From positions 2,852,001 to 2,916,000 of the forward strand of contig NZ_FNSN01000003.1 of the NCBI RefSeq assembly GCF_900105345.1: DNA of 64,000 nucleotides, given 5' to 3'. The notes below the pieces were generated by a model. It made no database searches. It saw nothing but the letters and a program-made list of their open reading frames with translations, and was not told the origin of the DNA. Every line of letters starts with the position of its first letter. Position 1 is the first letter of the stretch. Shown here piece after piece: positions 57,550 through 64,000 of this stretch. The translations under genes and the position numbers were made by a program. The DNA comes from Arthrobacter woluwensis. GTDB taxonomy: Bacteria; Actinomycetota; Actinomycetes; Actinomycetales; Micrococcaceae.

Positions 57550-58244
57550 GCGGCGCACCCCGCCTCATCCTCGCCTCGCAGTCCCCCGCCCGGGCCAAGC
57601 TCCTCACGGAGGCCGGCCTGCGGTTCGACGTGATCGTCTCCGCCGTGGATGAGGACGCCGTCGCCGCCGCGGCCGGCGATCCCACTCCGGCCGAGACCGC
57701 CCTGCTCCTGGCCCGCGCCAAGGCGGAGGCCGTCGCGGCGCTCCCCGAGGCGCGGGACGCCTACGTGCTGGGCTGCGACTCCGTCTTCGAGTTCGACGGC
57801 GAGGCCCACGGCAAGCCCTACGAGCCCGAGGTCGCCATCGAGCGCATCTCACGGATGAGCGGTCGCGAAGGGGTGCTGCACACCGGGCACTGGCTCATCA
57901 CCCCGGCCACGGCGGAGTCCCCGGCACCTGGGAACGCGCCCGACGACGGCGGCCAGGCGCCGTCGTCGTCCATCGCGGCAGGCGCGGGCGCGACGCAGTC
58001 CGGGCTGGGCAGGCTGTCCAGCGCCACGGTGCGGTTCGCCGAGATCGATCCCGCGGAGATCCGGGCCTACGTGGCGACGGGCGAGCCCCTGCACTGCGCC
58101 GGCTCCTTCACGATCGACGGCATCGGCGGGGCGTTCATCGAATCGGTCACGGGCGACCCCCACGCGGTGGTCGGCCTTTCGGTCTCCACCCTCCGGGCGC
58201 TGCTGTCTGAGCAGGGCACGGGCATCACGGAGTTCTGGGTCTGA
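57546..58244 (+). CDS. maf: Maf family nucleotide pyrophosphatase
   Basis: A 232-residue nucleoside triphosphate pyrophosphatase that removes non-canonical or modified nucleotides. [19 protein letters not shown] (S/T-x-x-R substrate motif), the [12 protein letters not shown] block with its catalytic Asp and GKP, and [32 protein letters not shown] are all present. About residues 117-155 carry a Gly/Ser/Ala/Pro-rich insert, absent from typical Maf (about 200 residues), within the loop after HTGHWLI. GTG 57546 overlaps the ybjQ-like stop. Confidence 0.92.
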   Translation: MSGAPRLILASQSPARAKLLTEAGLRFDVIVSAVDEDAVAAAAGDPTPAETALLLARAKAEAVAALPEARDAYVLGCDSVFEFDGEAHGKPYEPEVAIERISRMSGREGVLHTGHWLITPATAESPAPGNAPDDGGQAPSSSIAAGAGATQSGLGRLSSATVRFAEIDPAEIRAYVATGEPLHCAGSFTIDGIGGAFIESVTGDPHAVVGLSVSTLRALLSEQGTGITEFWV

Positions 58245-58261
58245 TCCTTCGTCTCCTCCGC

Positions 58262-58290
58262 GGGTCTTTGTAGGACTCCTACAAAGACCC
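58262..58290. promoter_or_regulatory. Putative acyl-CoA carboxylase operator, copy 2, within a 13-bp hairpin
   Basis: Perfect arms 58262-58274 and 58278-58290 flank a 3-nt centre. The core TTTGTAGG-ACT-CCTACAAA matches the palindrome upstream of the beta subunit gene (48416-48434). It lies 18 nt after the maf stop and 97 nt before the alpha-subunit start, so it may act as terminator, operator, or both. A -10-like TAATCT is at 58317-58322. Confidence 0.6.
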
Positions 58291-58386
58291 GCGGCTCTAC
58301 GCGCGGAAATCGTCAGTAATCTCGGCGGAACCCGCCAAGAGGTACTAAGGTCGATGTCAATTGACAATTTCGAGGAGTTCCCTGCC

Positions 58387-60156
58387 ATGACCCAGTTGAG
58401 CAAGGTGCTGATCGCCAATCGCGGCGAGATCGCAGTGCGCGTCATCCGAGCCGCCCGTGACGAAGGCATCCAGTCCGTGGCGGTGTACGCCGACCCGGAT
58501 CGCGACGCCCTGCACGTCAAGCTCGCGGATGAGGCGTACGCCCTGGGTGGCAACACCGCCGCCGAGTCGTACCTGGTCATCGACAAGCTCCTCGACGTGG
58601 CCCGCCAGTCCGGCGCCGACGCGGTGCACCCCGGCTACGGCTTCCTCGCCGAGAACGCCGAATTCGCCCAGCGCGTGATCGACGCGGGCCTGACCTGGAT
58701 CGGTCCCTCCCCCGAGGCCATCGACGCCCTGGGTGACAAGGCCAAGGCCAAGCACATCGCCCTCGCCGCCGGCGCACCGCTGGCCCCGGGTCTCAAGGAC
58801 CCGGTCAAGGACGCCGACGAGATCATCGCCTTCGCCCAGGAATTCGGTCTTCCCGTGGCCATCAAGGCCGTCTTCGGCGGTGGCGGGCGCGGCCTGAAGG
58901 TCGCCCGCACGCTCGAGGAGATCCCCGAGCTCTACGAATCCGCCGTGCGCGAGGCCGTGACGGCCTTCGGCCGCGGCGAGTGCCTCGTCGAGAAGTTCCT
59001 CGACTCCCCCCGCCACGTGGAGACCCAGTGCCTGGCGGACGCCCACGGCAACGTCGTCGTGGTGTCCACCCGCGACTGCTCGCTCCAGCGCCGCAACCAG
59101 AAGCTGGTCGAAGAGGCCCCCGCGCCGTTCCTCACCGAGGAGCAGAACCGCAGCCTGTACGAGTCCTCCAAGGCCATCCTCAAGGAGGCCGGTTACCTCG
59201 GCGCCGGCACCTGCGAGTTCCTGGTCGGCCAGGACGGCACCATCAGCTTCCTCGAGGTCAACACCCGCCTCCAGGTGGAGCACTGCGTCTCCGAAGAGGT
59301 CTCCGGCCTGGACCTGGTCCGTGAGCAGTTCCGTCTCGCCCGTGGCGAGGAACTGGGTTACGACGATCCCGAAATCCGCGGGCACTCCTTCGAATTCCGC
59401 ATCAACGGAGAGGACGCCGGCCGCAACTTCATGCCGGCGCCCGGCACCGTGGAGACCATCAGCTTCCCCAGCGGTCCGGGCGTGCGCGTGGACTCCGGCA
59501 TCCAGGCCGGCGAGGTCATCAGCGGCAACTTCGACTCCATGCTGGCCAAGCTGATCGTGACCGGTTCCAGCCGCAAGCAGGCGCTCGAGCGCTCGCGCCG
59601 CGCCCTGGCCGAGCTCGAGATCACCGGCATGCCGACCGTGACGCCGTTCCACCGCGCCGTGGTCTCCGATCCGGCATTCGCCCCGGAGGAAGGCCCGTTC
59701 CAGGTGCACACGCGCTGGATCGAGACGGCCTTCGACAACACCATTCCTCCGTTCGCGGGCGTCCCCGGCGCCGCGGACGACGCCGAACCGCGCCAGAACG
59801 TCGTGGTGGAAGTCGGCGGCAAGCGCCTCGAGGTCAGTCTCCCGGCGTCGTTCGCCTCCGTGGCGGCCGGCCCGGCCAAGGCCTCGAAGGCCCGCAAGCC
59901 GAAGAAGTCCGGCCGCGGAAGCGCGGCGGCCGCCGCCAGTGGTGATGACCTCACCTCCCCCATGCAGGGCACCATCGTGAAGGTGGCCGTGGTCGACGGC
60001 GATGTGGTGGCCGAGGGCGATCTGATCGTGGTCCTGGAGGCCATGAAGATGGAGCAGCCCCTCACGGCGCACAAGGCCGGCACCGTGACCGGTCTGACCG
60101 CTCAGCCGGGCGAGACCGTCACCGCGGGAGCCGTGCTCGCCACGATCGCGGACTGA
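58387..60156 (+). CDS. Acyl-CoA carboxylase alpha subunit (biotin carboxylase plus BCCP)
   Basis: A 589-residue biotinylated alpha subunit. The biotin carboxylase part (about 1-450) has [31 protein letters not shown], the ATP-grasp glycine loop [11 protein letters not shown] and the active-site region [21 protein letters not shown] charged linker (about 480-515) leads to BCCP (about 518-589) with the biotinylation motif EAMKMEQP, biotin on K554. It pairs with the beta and epsilon subunits at 48.5-50.4 kb, and BirA of this window should biotinylate it. ATG 58387 is preferred to 58354 because GAGGAG precedes it by 9 nt. Confidence 0.96.
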   Translation: MTQLSKVLIANRGEIAVRVIRAARDEGIQSVAVYADPDRDALHVKLADEAYALGGNTAAESYLVIDKLLDVARQSGADAVHPGYGFLAENAEFAQRVIDAGLTWIGPSPEAIDALGDKAKAKHIALAAGAPLAPGLKDPVKDADEIIAFAQEFGLPVAIKAVFGGGGRGLKVARTLEEIPELYESAVREAVTAFGRGECLVEKFLDSPRHVETQCLADAHGNVVVVSTRDCSLQRRNQKLVEEAPAPFLTEEQNRSLYESSKAILKEAGYLGAGTCEFLVGQDGTISFLEVNTRLQVEHCVSEEVSGLDLVREQFRLARGEELGYDDPEIRGHSFEFRINGEDAGRNFMPAPGTVETISFPSGPGVRVDSGIQAGEVISGNFDSMLAKLIVTGSSRKQALERSRRALAELEITGMPTVTPFHRAVVSDPAFAPEEGPFQVHTRWIETAFDNTIPPFAGVPGAADDAEPRQNVVVEVGGKRLEVSLPASFASVAAGPAKASKARKPKKSGRGSAAAAASGDDLTSPMQGTIVKVAVVDGDVVAEGDLIVVLEAMKMEQPLTAHKAGTVTGLTAQPGETVTAGAVLATIAD

Positions 60157-60174
60157 CCCTCTTTCGACCTTCCG

Positions 60175-60219
60175 ACGCCGACGGCGCGGCACCCTCACGG
60201 GGTGCCGCGCCGTCGGCGT
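60175..60219. terminator. Bidirectional terminator, 20-bp perfect stem
   Basis: Arms 60175-60194 and 60200-60219 pair perfectly with a 5-nt loop. It sits between convergent genes that end at 60156 and 60238. Confidence 0.82.
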
Positions 60220-60237
60220 TTCCGGACCTGTGCGCGG

Positions 60238-61104
60238 TCAGAGCCGGTTCAGGTGGCGCCGGTTCAGCTCCGCCAGCTCCTCGTCGCTGAGGTCGTCGAT
60301 GGCTTGAGCGTCGGCCTTGTCGCTGCGCTGGAACCGCATCATCATCAGGATGATCAACGGCAGGTCCACCACTTCGGCCACGAACCACAGGAGGTCTCCG
60401 GCGAGCTGCTGATCCCGCAGAGCCCCCGGGAACCAGCCCAGCGCGCCGGGCACGGGTCCAGCGAACCCGTCCAGCACGGTGCCGGACAGCCGGAGGAGGA
60501 TCCCCGGCACGGCGTCCGCCAGCAGCTCGATGAAGACGTAGATGAACCCCACCACCATCACGGCGCTGCTCGCGGGGCGTTCCTCCCCTTCGACCGCGGG
60601 CAGGACCATGAGCAGGCCGAGCGCGGGGGCCAGGAGCACGGTCAGGGCGCCCGCTAGCGGATCGGTCCGGAGCAGGTACAGGACAGGCGTCAGGAACGAT
60701 GCGAAGATCGCCAGACCCAGCAGCGGCGCTACCACCGGGTGGGACAGCACCCGGACCGGGCGGCCGGCCATGAAGGCGTCCACCCGCCGTCGTCCGTTCG
60801 GGCCGAGCGTCTCCCGCGCGAGCGCCAGGGGGCGGCCCGCGGCGAGCAGCAGCGGGACCACGAAGACGTATCCGGCCACCTTGACGGTGAAGACCCACCG
60901 CAGGGAGACGCCGTAGACGCCCGGGAAGCCGCACGAAAGGTACAGGAAGAGCAGGACCCCCAGCCCGAAGCTCAGGACCCGCCTGACAGGCCAGTGCCCC
61001 GCCTTCCGGACGCCCCGGGCATACAGCACCCCGACGACGGCGGCCAGCAGCAGCGCAGGGATGTCGGCGGTCCAGCTGGTGGCGAGAGAGCTCAAAGGGG
61101 GCAT
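60238..61104 (-). CDS. CtaG-like cytochrome c oxidase assembly family protein
   Basis: A 288-residue membrane protein with about seven hydrophobic segments, matching the caa3_CtaG family. The first segment is DIPALLLAAVVGVLYARGVRKAG, and the family's conserved pieces PLLLAAGRPLALARETLGP and VGFIYVFIELLADAVPGILL are present. The cytoplasmic tail contains DDLSDEELAELNRRHLNRL. Members aid copper delivery to or assembly of terminal oxidases, but many actinobacterial copies are uncharacterised. ATG 61104 has AGGAAGG upstream. Confidence 0.85.
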   Translation of the reverse strand: MPPLSSLATSWTADIPALLLAAVVGVLYARGVRKAGHWPVRRVLSFGLGVLLFLYLSCGFPGVYGVSLRWVFTVKVAGYVFVVPLLLAAGRPLALARETLGPNGRRRVDAFMAGRPVRVLSHPVVAPLLGLAIFASFLTPVLYLLRTDPLAGALTVLLAPALGLLMVLPAVEGEERPASSAVMVVGFIYVFIELLADAVPGILLRLSGTVLDGFAGPVPGALGWFPGALRDQQLAGDLLWFVAEVVDLPLIILMMMRFQRSDKADAQAIDDLSDEELAELNRRHLNRL

Positions 61105-61220
61105 GGTGCGGAACCTTCCTGATGACGGCGGTCTCCCCGCCCCCAGGGTCCCGCCCGGCCGATCCCGAGTGACCCTCCCATGGTACCGAGGCGAGCCCGC
61201 GGCTCTTCCCAGGAACGCCG

Positions 61221-61253
61221 ACGGCCCGGCCCCCATCAGGGGTGCCGGGCCGT
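61221..61253 (-). terminator. Terminator of the MHS transporter gene
   Basis: ACGGCCCGGC (61221-61230) pairs with GCCGGGCCGT (61244-61253), 33 nt beyond the stop at 61287. The loop adds further C/G pairing. Confidence 0.65.
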
Positions 61254-61286
61254 GCGCGTCGCCGGAGACGAGTCCGTCAGCCGGAC

Positions 61287-62708
61287 TCAGGCGACGTTGT
61301 TCTCGTAATCCACGTCCGCCGTCTCACGGGTCAGGAACAGCGCCACCAAGGTCAGCACCGCGGCCAGCGCCAGGTAGACGCCCACCATCCACGTGCTGCC
61401 GTGGCCGGCCTGCCAGAGGGCGATCGCCACGAAGGACGCCGGGGCGGCGCCGATGACGCTGGAGAGGTTGTACGCCACGGCCGAACCGGTGTAGCGGACG
61501 TTCGACGGGAACAGTTCCGGCAGATAGGCCGCCATCGGTCCGAAGGTCAGGCCCATCAGCGTGAAGCCGATGATCAGGCCGACCATCGCGGCGCCCGGGC
61601 CGGGGCCGAACATGAGCGTCCAGGCGCAGCCGAAGACGAAGATCCCGGCAGTGACCCAGATCAGGAACTTCCGGCGGCCGTACTTCTCGGCCAGCGGGCC
61701 GGAGACCACGGTGAAGATGCCGAAGAACACCACGCCGAGGATGAGCATCCACTGGAAGAGGGTCTTGTCGACGCCGAGACCCGGGACGAAGGCGGCCGGG
61801 TCGAAGGCCTTCCCGGCCTTCTTCGCGGCGGCTTCGGCCTTGGCGGCGGTGTCGGCCGCGGTGCCGTAGGTCAGGGTGAAGCTCGTCATGAGGTAGAAGA
61901 GCACGTAGGTGGCCAGCATGATGAACGTGCCCGCCAGCACCTGACGCCAGTGGAACCGGAAGGTGACGGCCAGCGGGACGCGGGCGACCTTGTCCTCGGC
62001 GATGACCTTCTGGAACGACAGCGACTCCTCGAGCTTGAGGCGCACGTACAGGCCGACGGCCACGATCACGGCCGAGAGGATGAACGGAACGCGCCAGCCC
62101 CAGTCCAGGAACTGCTGCGGGGTGAGCCAGGTCTGCAGGGCGACGAAGATCAGGTTCGAAAGGATGAAGCCGATGGGGGCGCCCAGTTGCGGGAACGTTC
62201 CCCAGATGGCGCGCTTGCCCGCCGGGGCGTTCTCGGTGGCCAGGAGCGCGGCGCCGGACCACTCGCCGCCGAGGGCGATGCCCTGCGCGAACCGGAGGAC
62301 CACGAGCGCCAGCGGGGCCAGCACGACCCAGCCGCCCGCGGCCGGCGGAAGGAAACCGATCAGGAAGGTCGCGATGCCCATGGTCAGCAGCGAGGCCACC
62401 AGGGTTCCCTTGCGGCCCAGCTTGTCGCCGAAGTGGCCGAACAGAATGGAGCCGATGGGGCGGGCCACGAAGGCCACGCCGAAGATGGCGAAGGCGCTCA
62501 GGATCGCGTTGATGTCCGTGGCGTTCGGGAAGAAGAGCCGCGGGAACACGAGCACGGACGCCGTGGCGTACGCGTAGAAGTCGTAGAACTCGATCGTGGT
62601 GCCGATGAGGCTGGCGAAGATCACGCGTCCTCGCGTGTTGGCGGCGGGCGCCGCCGCTGGTGCCCCCGGAGTTCCCGGGGCAGCCGGTGTGGCTGGAGTG
62701 GATGACAT
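61287..62708 (-). CDS. MFS transporter, metabolite:H+ symporter (MHS) family
   Basis: A 473-residue transporter with 12 membrane segments. It has the MHS start VIFASLIGTTIEFYDFYAYATA and the loop 2-3 motif GHFGDKLGRKGTLVAS. The R-F-A-Q-G-I-A-L-G-G-E-W block before TM5 is the strongest family mark (shikimate, proline/betaine, alpha-ketoglutarate or citrate transporters). The Pro/Ala-rich cytoplasmic N-terminus (1-27) is unusual but harmless. ATG 62708 has GGAAGGAAAG upstream. The substrate is unknown. A palindromic operator lies 88 nt upstream. Confidence 0.92.
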   Translation of the reverse strand: MSSTPATPAAPGTPGAPAAAPAANTRGRVIFASLIGTTIEFYDFYAYATASVLVFPRLFFPNATDINAILSAFAIFGVAFVARPIGSILFGHFGDKLGRKGTLVASLLTMGIATFLIGFLPPAAGGWVVLAPLALVVLRFAQGIALGGEWSGAALLATENAPAGKRAIWGTFPQLGAPIGFILSNLIFVALQTWLTPQQFLDWGWRVPFILSAVIVAVGLYVRLKLEESLSFQKVIAEDKVARVPLAVTFRFHWRQVLAGTFIMLATYVLFYLMTSFTLTYGTAADTAAKAEAAAKKAGKAFDPAAFVPGLGVDKTLFQWMLILGVVFFGIFTVVSGPLAEKYGRRKFLIWVTAGIFVFGCAWTLMFGPGPGAAMVGLIIGFTLMGLTFGPMAAYLPELFPSNVRYTGSAVAYNLSSVIGAAPASFVAIALWQAGHGSTWMVGVYLALAAVLTLVALFLTRETADVDYENNVA

Positions 62709-62795
62709 GGGTCCGGCTTTCCTTCCGGGCGGCCCGCCCCCTGAAGCGGCCGCCATGCTATGAGACGGCGTTCATCTTAACCACCGGGGTCCATC

Positions 62796-62817
62796 TACTG
62801 GACAACTGTGTCCAGTA
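62796..62817. promoter_or_regulatory. Perfect 22-bp operator-like palindrome upstream of the MHS transporter
   Basis: TACTGGACA-N4-TGTCCAGTA is a perfect 9-bp dyad. It lies 88 nt before the transporter start and 67 nt beyond the hydrolase stop. The dyad size suits a GntR-, IclR- or TetR-type dimer; no regulator gene is adjacent. Confidence 0.55.
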
Positions 62818-62883
62818 TGTGGAATGACTCGCACGGACCCTTTCAGAAAAGATCCGCCCGCCCTCGCCCCGCCGGGCGGGAGG

Positions 62884-63579
62884 TCACCGGGACGCAGCCT
62901 CCGCGATGAGGCCGGTGAGCCGCTCCGGGACGGAGAACTGGGGCCAGTGACCCGAACCGATGGTGACGACGTCGAGTGATTTCACGGCCGCGGCCTCGTC
63001 CGCGAACGCACCCCACTGGGCCAGCGCCGCGCGGAACTGCTCCTCGTCCATGCCGCCCGAGAGGACGGTCACCGGCACGTCGTACCGTCGCTCGTCCGTC
63101 AGGGAGATGGGCCCGGTGGGCACCTGCGCCGGAACACTGAAGGTGGCGTTCGCGGCACGTTCCCGCACCTCCGGGGTGAGGTCGTACACCTCTTCCTCGT
63201 CGAAGAAGTCCCAGCCCGGGAACGGGATCACCCCGTCCACCACGTCGAACTCCGAGATCATGGCGCCAGGCGGCGGCACGGCGGTGTCGACGAGGATCAC
63301 GCGCGACACCTTGTCCGGACGCGCATCCGCGGCGCCCCACACGACGTTGCCTCCGCCGCTGTGCCCGACGAGGACCACGGGCCCGTCCAGCGCGTCGATC
63401 TGCGTGACGGTCGCCGCGACCCAGTCGTCGATGGTGAGGGAGGACGACTCCGCAGCAGGCGCGCCGACACCGGGCAGAGTGAGGGGATGCGGACGGTGCC
63501 CGGCGGCGATGAGCCCCGGACTCACCTCATCCCAGGAGGACGCGTCGAGCCAGAGACCGGGTACGAGGAGGAGATCCAT
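62884..63579 (-). CDS. Alpha/beta hydrolase
   Basis: A 231-residue cytoplasmic alpha/beta hydrolase. LLLVPGLWLDASSWDEV is the first strand with the oxyanion loop, VVLVGHSGGGNVVWGAA contains the nucleophile serine, and the catalytic His is in GSGHWPQFS. The acidic member is probably in VTVLSGGMDEEQ. The substrate is unknown; the family covers esterases, lactonases and similar enzymes. The ATG at 63579 follows TAGGCT by 6 nt and has no ribosome binding site, so it is probably leaderless. Confidence 0.9.
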   Translation of the reverse strand: MDLLLVPGLWLDASSWDEVSPGLIAAGHRPHPLTLPGVGAPAAESSSLTIDDWVAATVTQIDALDGPVVLVGHSGGGNVVWGAADARPDKVSRVILVDTAVPPPGAMISEFDVVDGVIPFPGWDFFDEEEVYDLTPEVRERAANATFSVPAQVPTGPISLTDERRYDVPVTVLSGGMDEEQFRAALAQWGAFADEAAAVKSLDVVTIGSGHWPQFSVPERLTGLIAEAASR

Positions 63580-63585
63580 GGGGTC

Positions 63586-63591
63586 AGCCTA
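63586..63591 (-). promoter_or_regulatory. -10 box TAGGCT for a leaderless gene
   Basis: Read on the minus strand, TAGGCT is followed by 6 nt and then the hydrolase ATG at 63579. Confidence 0.55.
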
Positions 63592-63653
63592 CGCTCGCCC
63601 TCAGACGATTTTCGAGGGGTCTCGTGGCCGGTCGCCGGTGCCCGGATTCCAAA

Positions 63654-63696
63654 GCGGACCTCACCCCCGCAGAGCATCTGCGGGGGTGAGGTCCGC
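63654..63696 (-). terminator. Terminator, 19-bp perfect stem
   Basis: Arms 63654-63672 and 63678-63696 pair perfectly with a 5-nt loop. It lies downstream of the small membrane protein gene ending at 63762 and upstream of the hydrolase promoter. Confidence 0.78.
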
Positions 63697-63761
63697 GCGT
63701 TCCCGGAGGTACCAGGCGATTCACTCTCAGCACCGCCCGGTACCCTCGAAATTGAGTACCA

Positions 63762-63965
63762 CTATGTTGAGCGCCGTTTTCTTACAGCCGCCGTGCGTAC
63801 CCGAAGTACCACATAGAGCACCGCGCCAAGAAGCGGTATCACTAAGATCAGCGCCGCCCAGAGCAGTCGAGATCCCAAGGTCAAGTGCCGATCAGCAAGT
63901 GCTAGCACCAAAGTCGTCAGTATGAACGCAGCAACGAGGACCACGGGGATCGAAGCGATTCCCAT
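63762..63965 (-). CDS. Small PLDc_N-type membrane protein
   Basis: A 67-residue protein with two membrane segments (about 4-24 and 33-55) and a basic C-terminus. LLWAALILVIPLLGAVLYVVLR matches the phospholipase D-nuclease N-terminal (PLDc_N) pattern W-x3-I-x3-P-x2-G-x2-(L/I)-Y. Such stand-alone proteins have no known function. The start is ATG with only a weak ribosome binding site. Base composition here (63.7-64.0 kb) is noticeably less GC-rich than the rest of the window, hinting at a different history. The sequence from 63966 to the window end shows no gene. Confidence 0.75.
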   Translation of the reverse strand: MGIASIPVVLVAAFILTTLVLALADRHLTLGSRLLWAALILVIPLLGAVLYVVLRVRTAAVRKRRST

Positions 63966-64000
63966 TTCCCAATAGTTCGGATTGAGCTCAGATGGTTGGT

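Noticed and set aside
58354-58387. Upstream ATG as start of the carboxylase alpha subunit
   Set aside because: The 11 extra codons contain the GAGGAG ribosome binding site for ATG 58387, which matches the family's usual N-terminus.

Overview
The window is a very GC-rich, densely packed chromosomal segment of an actinobacterium. The evidence fits a Micrococcaceae member (Arthrobacter and relatives): GatCAB, an actinobacterial split acyl-CoA carboxylase with an epsilon subunit, an Rv1264-like adenylate cyclase, many 4-nt gene overlaps and many leaderless starts. I see no tRNA, rRNA, CRISPR array, insertion sequence or phage gene, and no gene-free stretch longer than 300 bases.

Left part (1-16.2 kb): the 3' side starts inside gatA, preceded by gatC. 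Then come a GNAT acetyltransferase, an EamA exporter, and a LysR regulator divergent from a PrpF-like isomerase/MatC-like dicarboxylate carrier pair. Next are an exported HAD acid phosphatase and a CitMHS citrate-metal symporter divergent from a CitA/CitB-type two-component system. Two divergent GNATs, an inositol-monophosphatase-like gene and ligA (carrying a lineage insertion) follow.

Centre (16.3-46.8 kb, all minus strand): this is the most unusual part. Reading in the direction of transcription there is biotin ligase, a bPH2 membrane protein and an Rv1264-like adenylate cyclase. Then come two tandem ~2,050-residue surface proteins (propeller-like head, about ten cadherin/Ig-like repeats, five FN3 repeats, Cys-containing tail), followed by MoxR ATPase, DUF58, a transglutaminase-like membrane protein lacking the catalytic Cys, and RDD-FHA. 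The series ends with PP2C phosphatase, a second FHA protein, a membrane Ser/Thr kinase with an FN3-like ectodomain, a third FHA protein and a 1,479-residue EccC/EssC-type ATPase with N-terminal ubiquitin-like and FHA domains. Six of the junctions are 4-nt overlaps. I read this as one phospho-regulated envelope system that deploys or senses the giant FN3 proteins. No WXG100 substrate or other type VII component is present in the window.

Right part (47.4-64 kb): birA is divergent from the acyl-CoA carboxylase beta subunit plus epsilon. The biotin-carrying alpha subunit lies about 8 kb away, and both carboxylase genes share an upstream palindrome (TTTGTAGG-N3-CCTACA). Between them are a molybdate regulator-modABC operon, a DUF885 metallopeptidase-like gene, a GltP/DctA-type symporter, a YbjQ-like protein and Maf. 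The window ends with a CtaG-like protein, an MHS-family transporter, an alpha/beta hydrolase and a small PLDc_N-type membrane protein.

Two window-wide patterns stand out. Eight genes start 6-7 nt after a TANNNT -10 box with no ribosome binding site. Most transcription units end in long perfect inverted repeats (arms 17-28 bp) with no U-tract.
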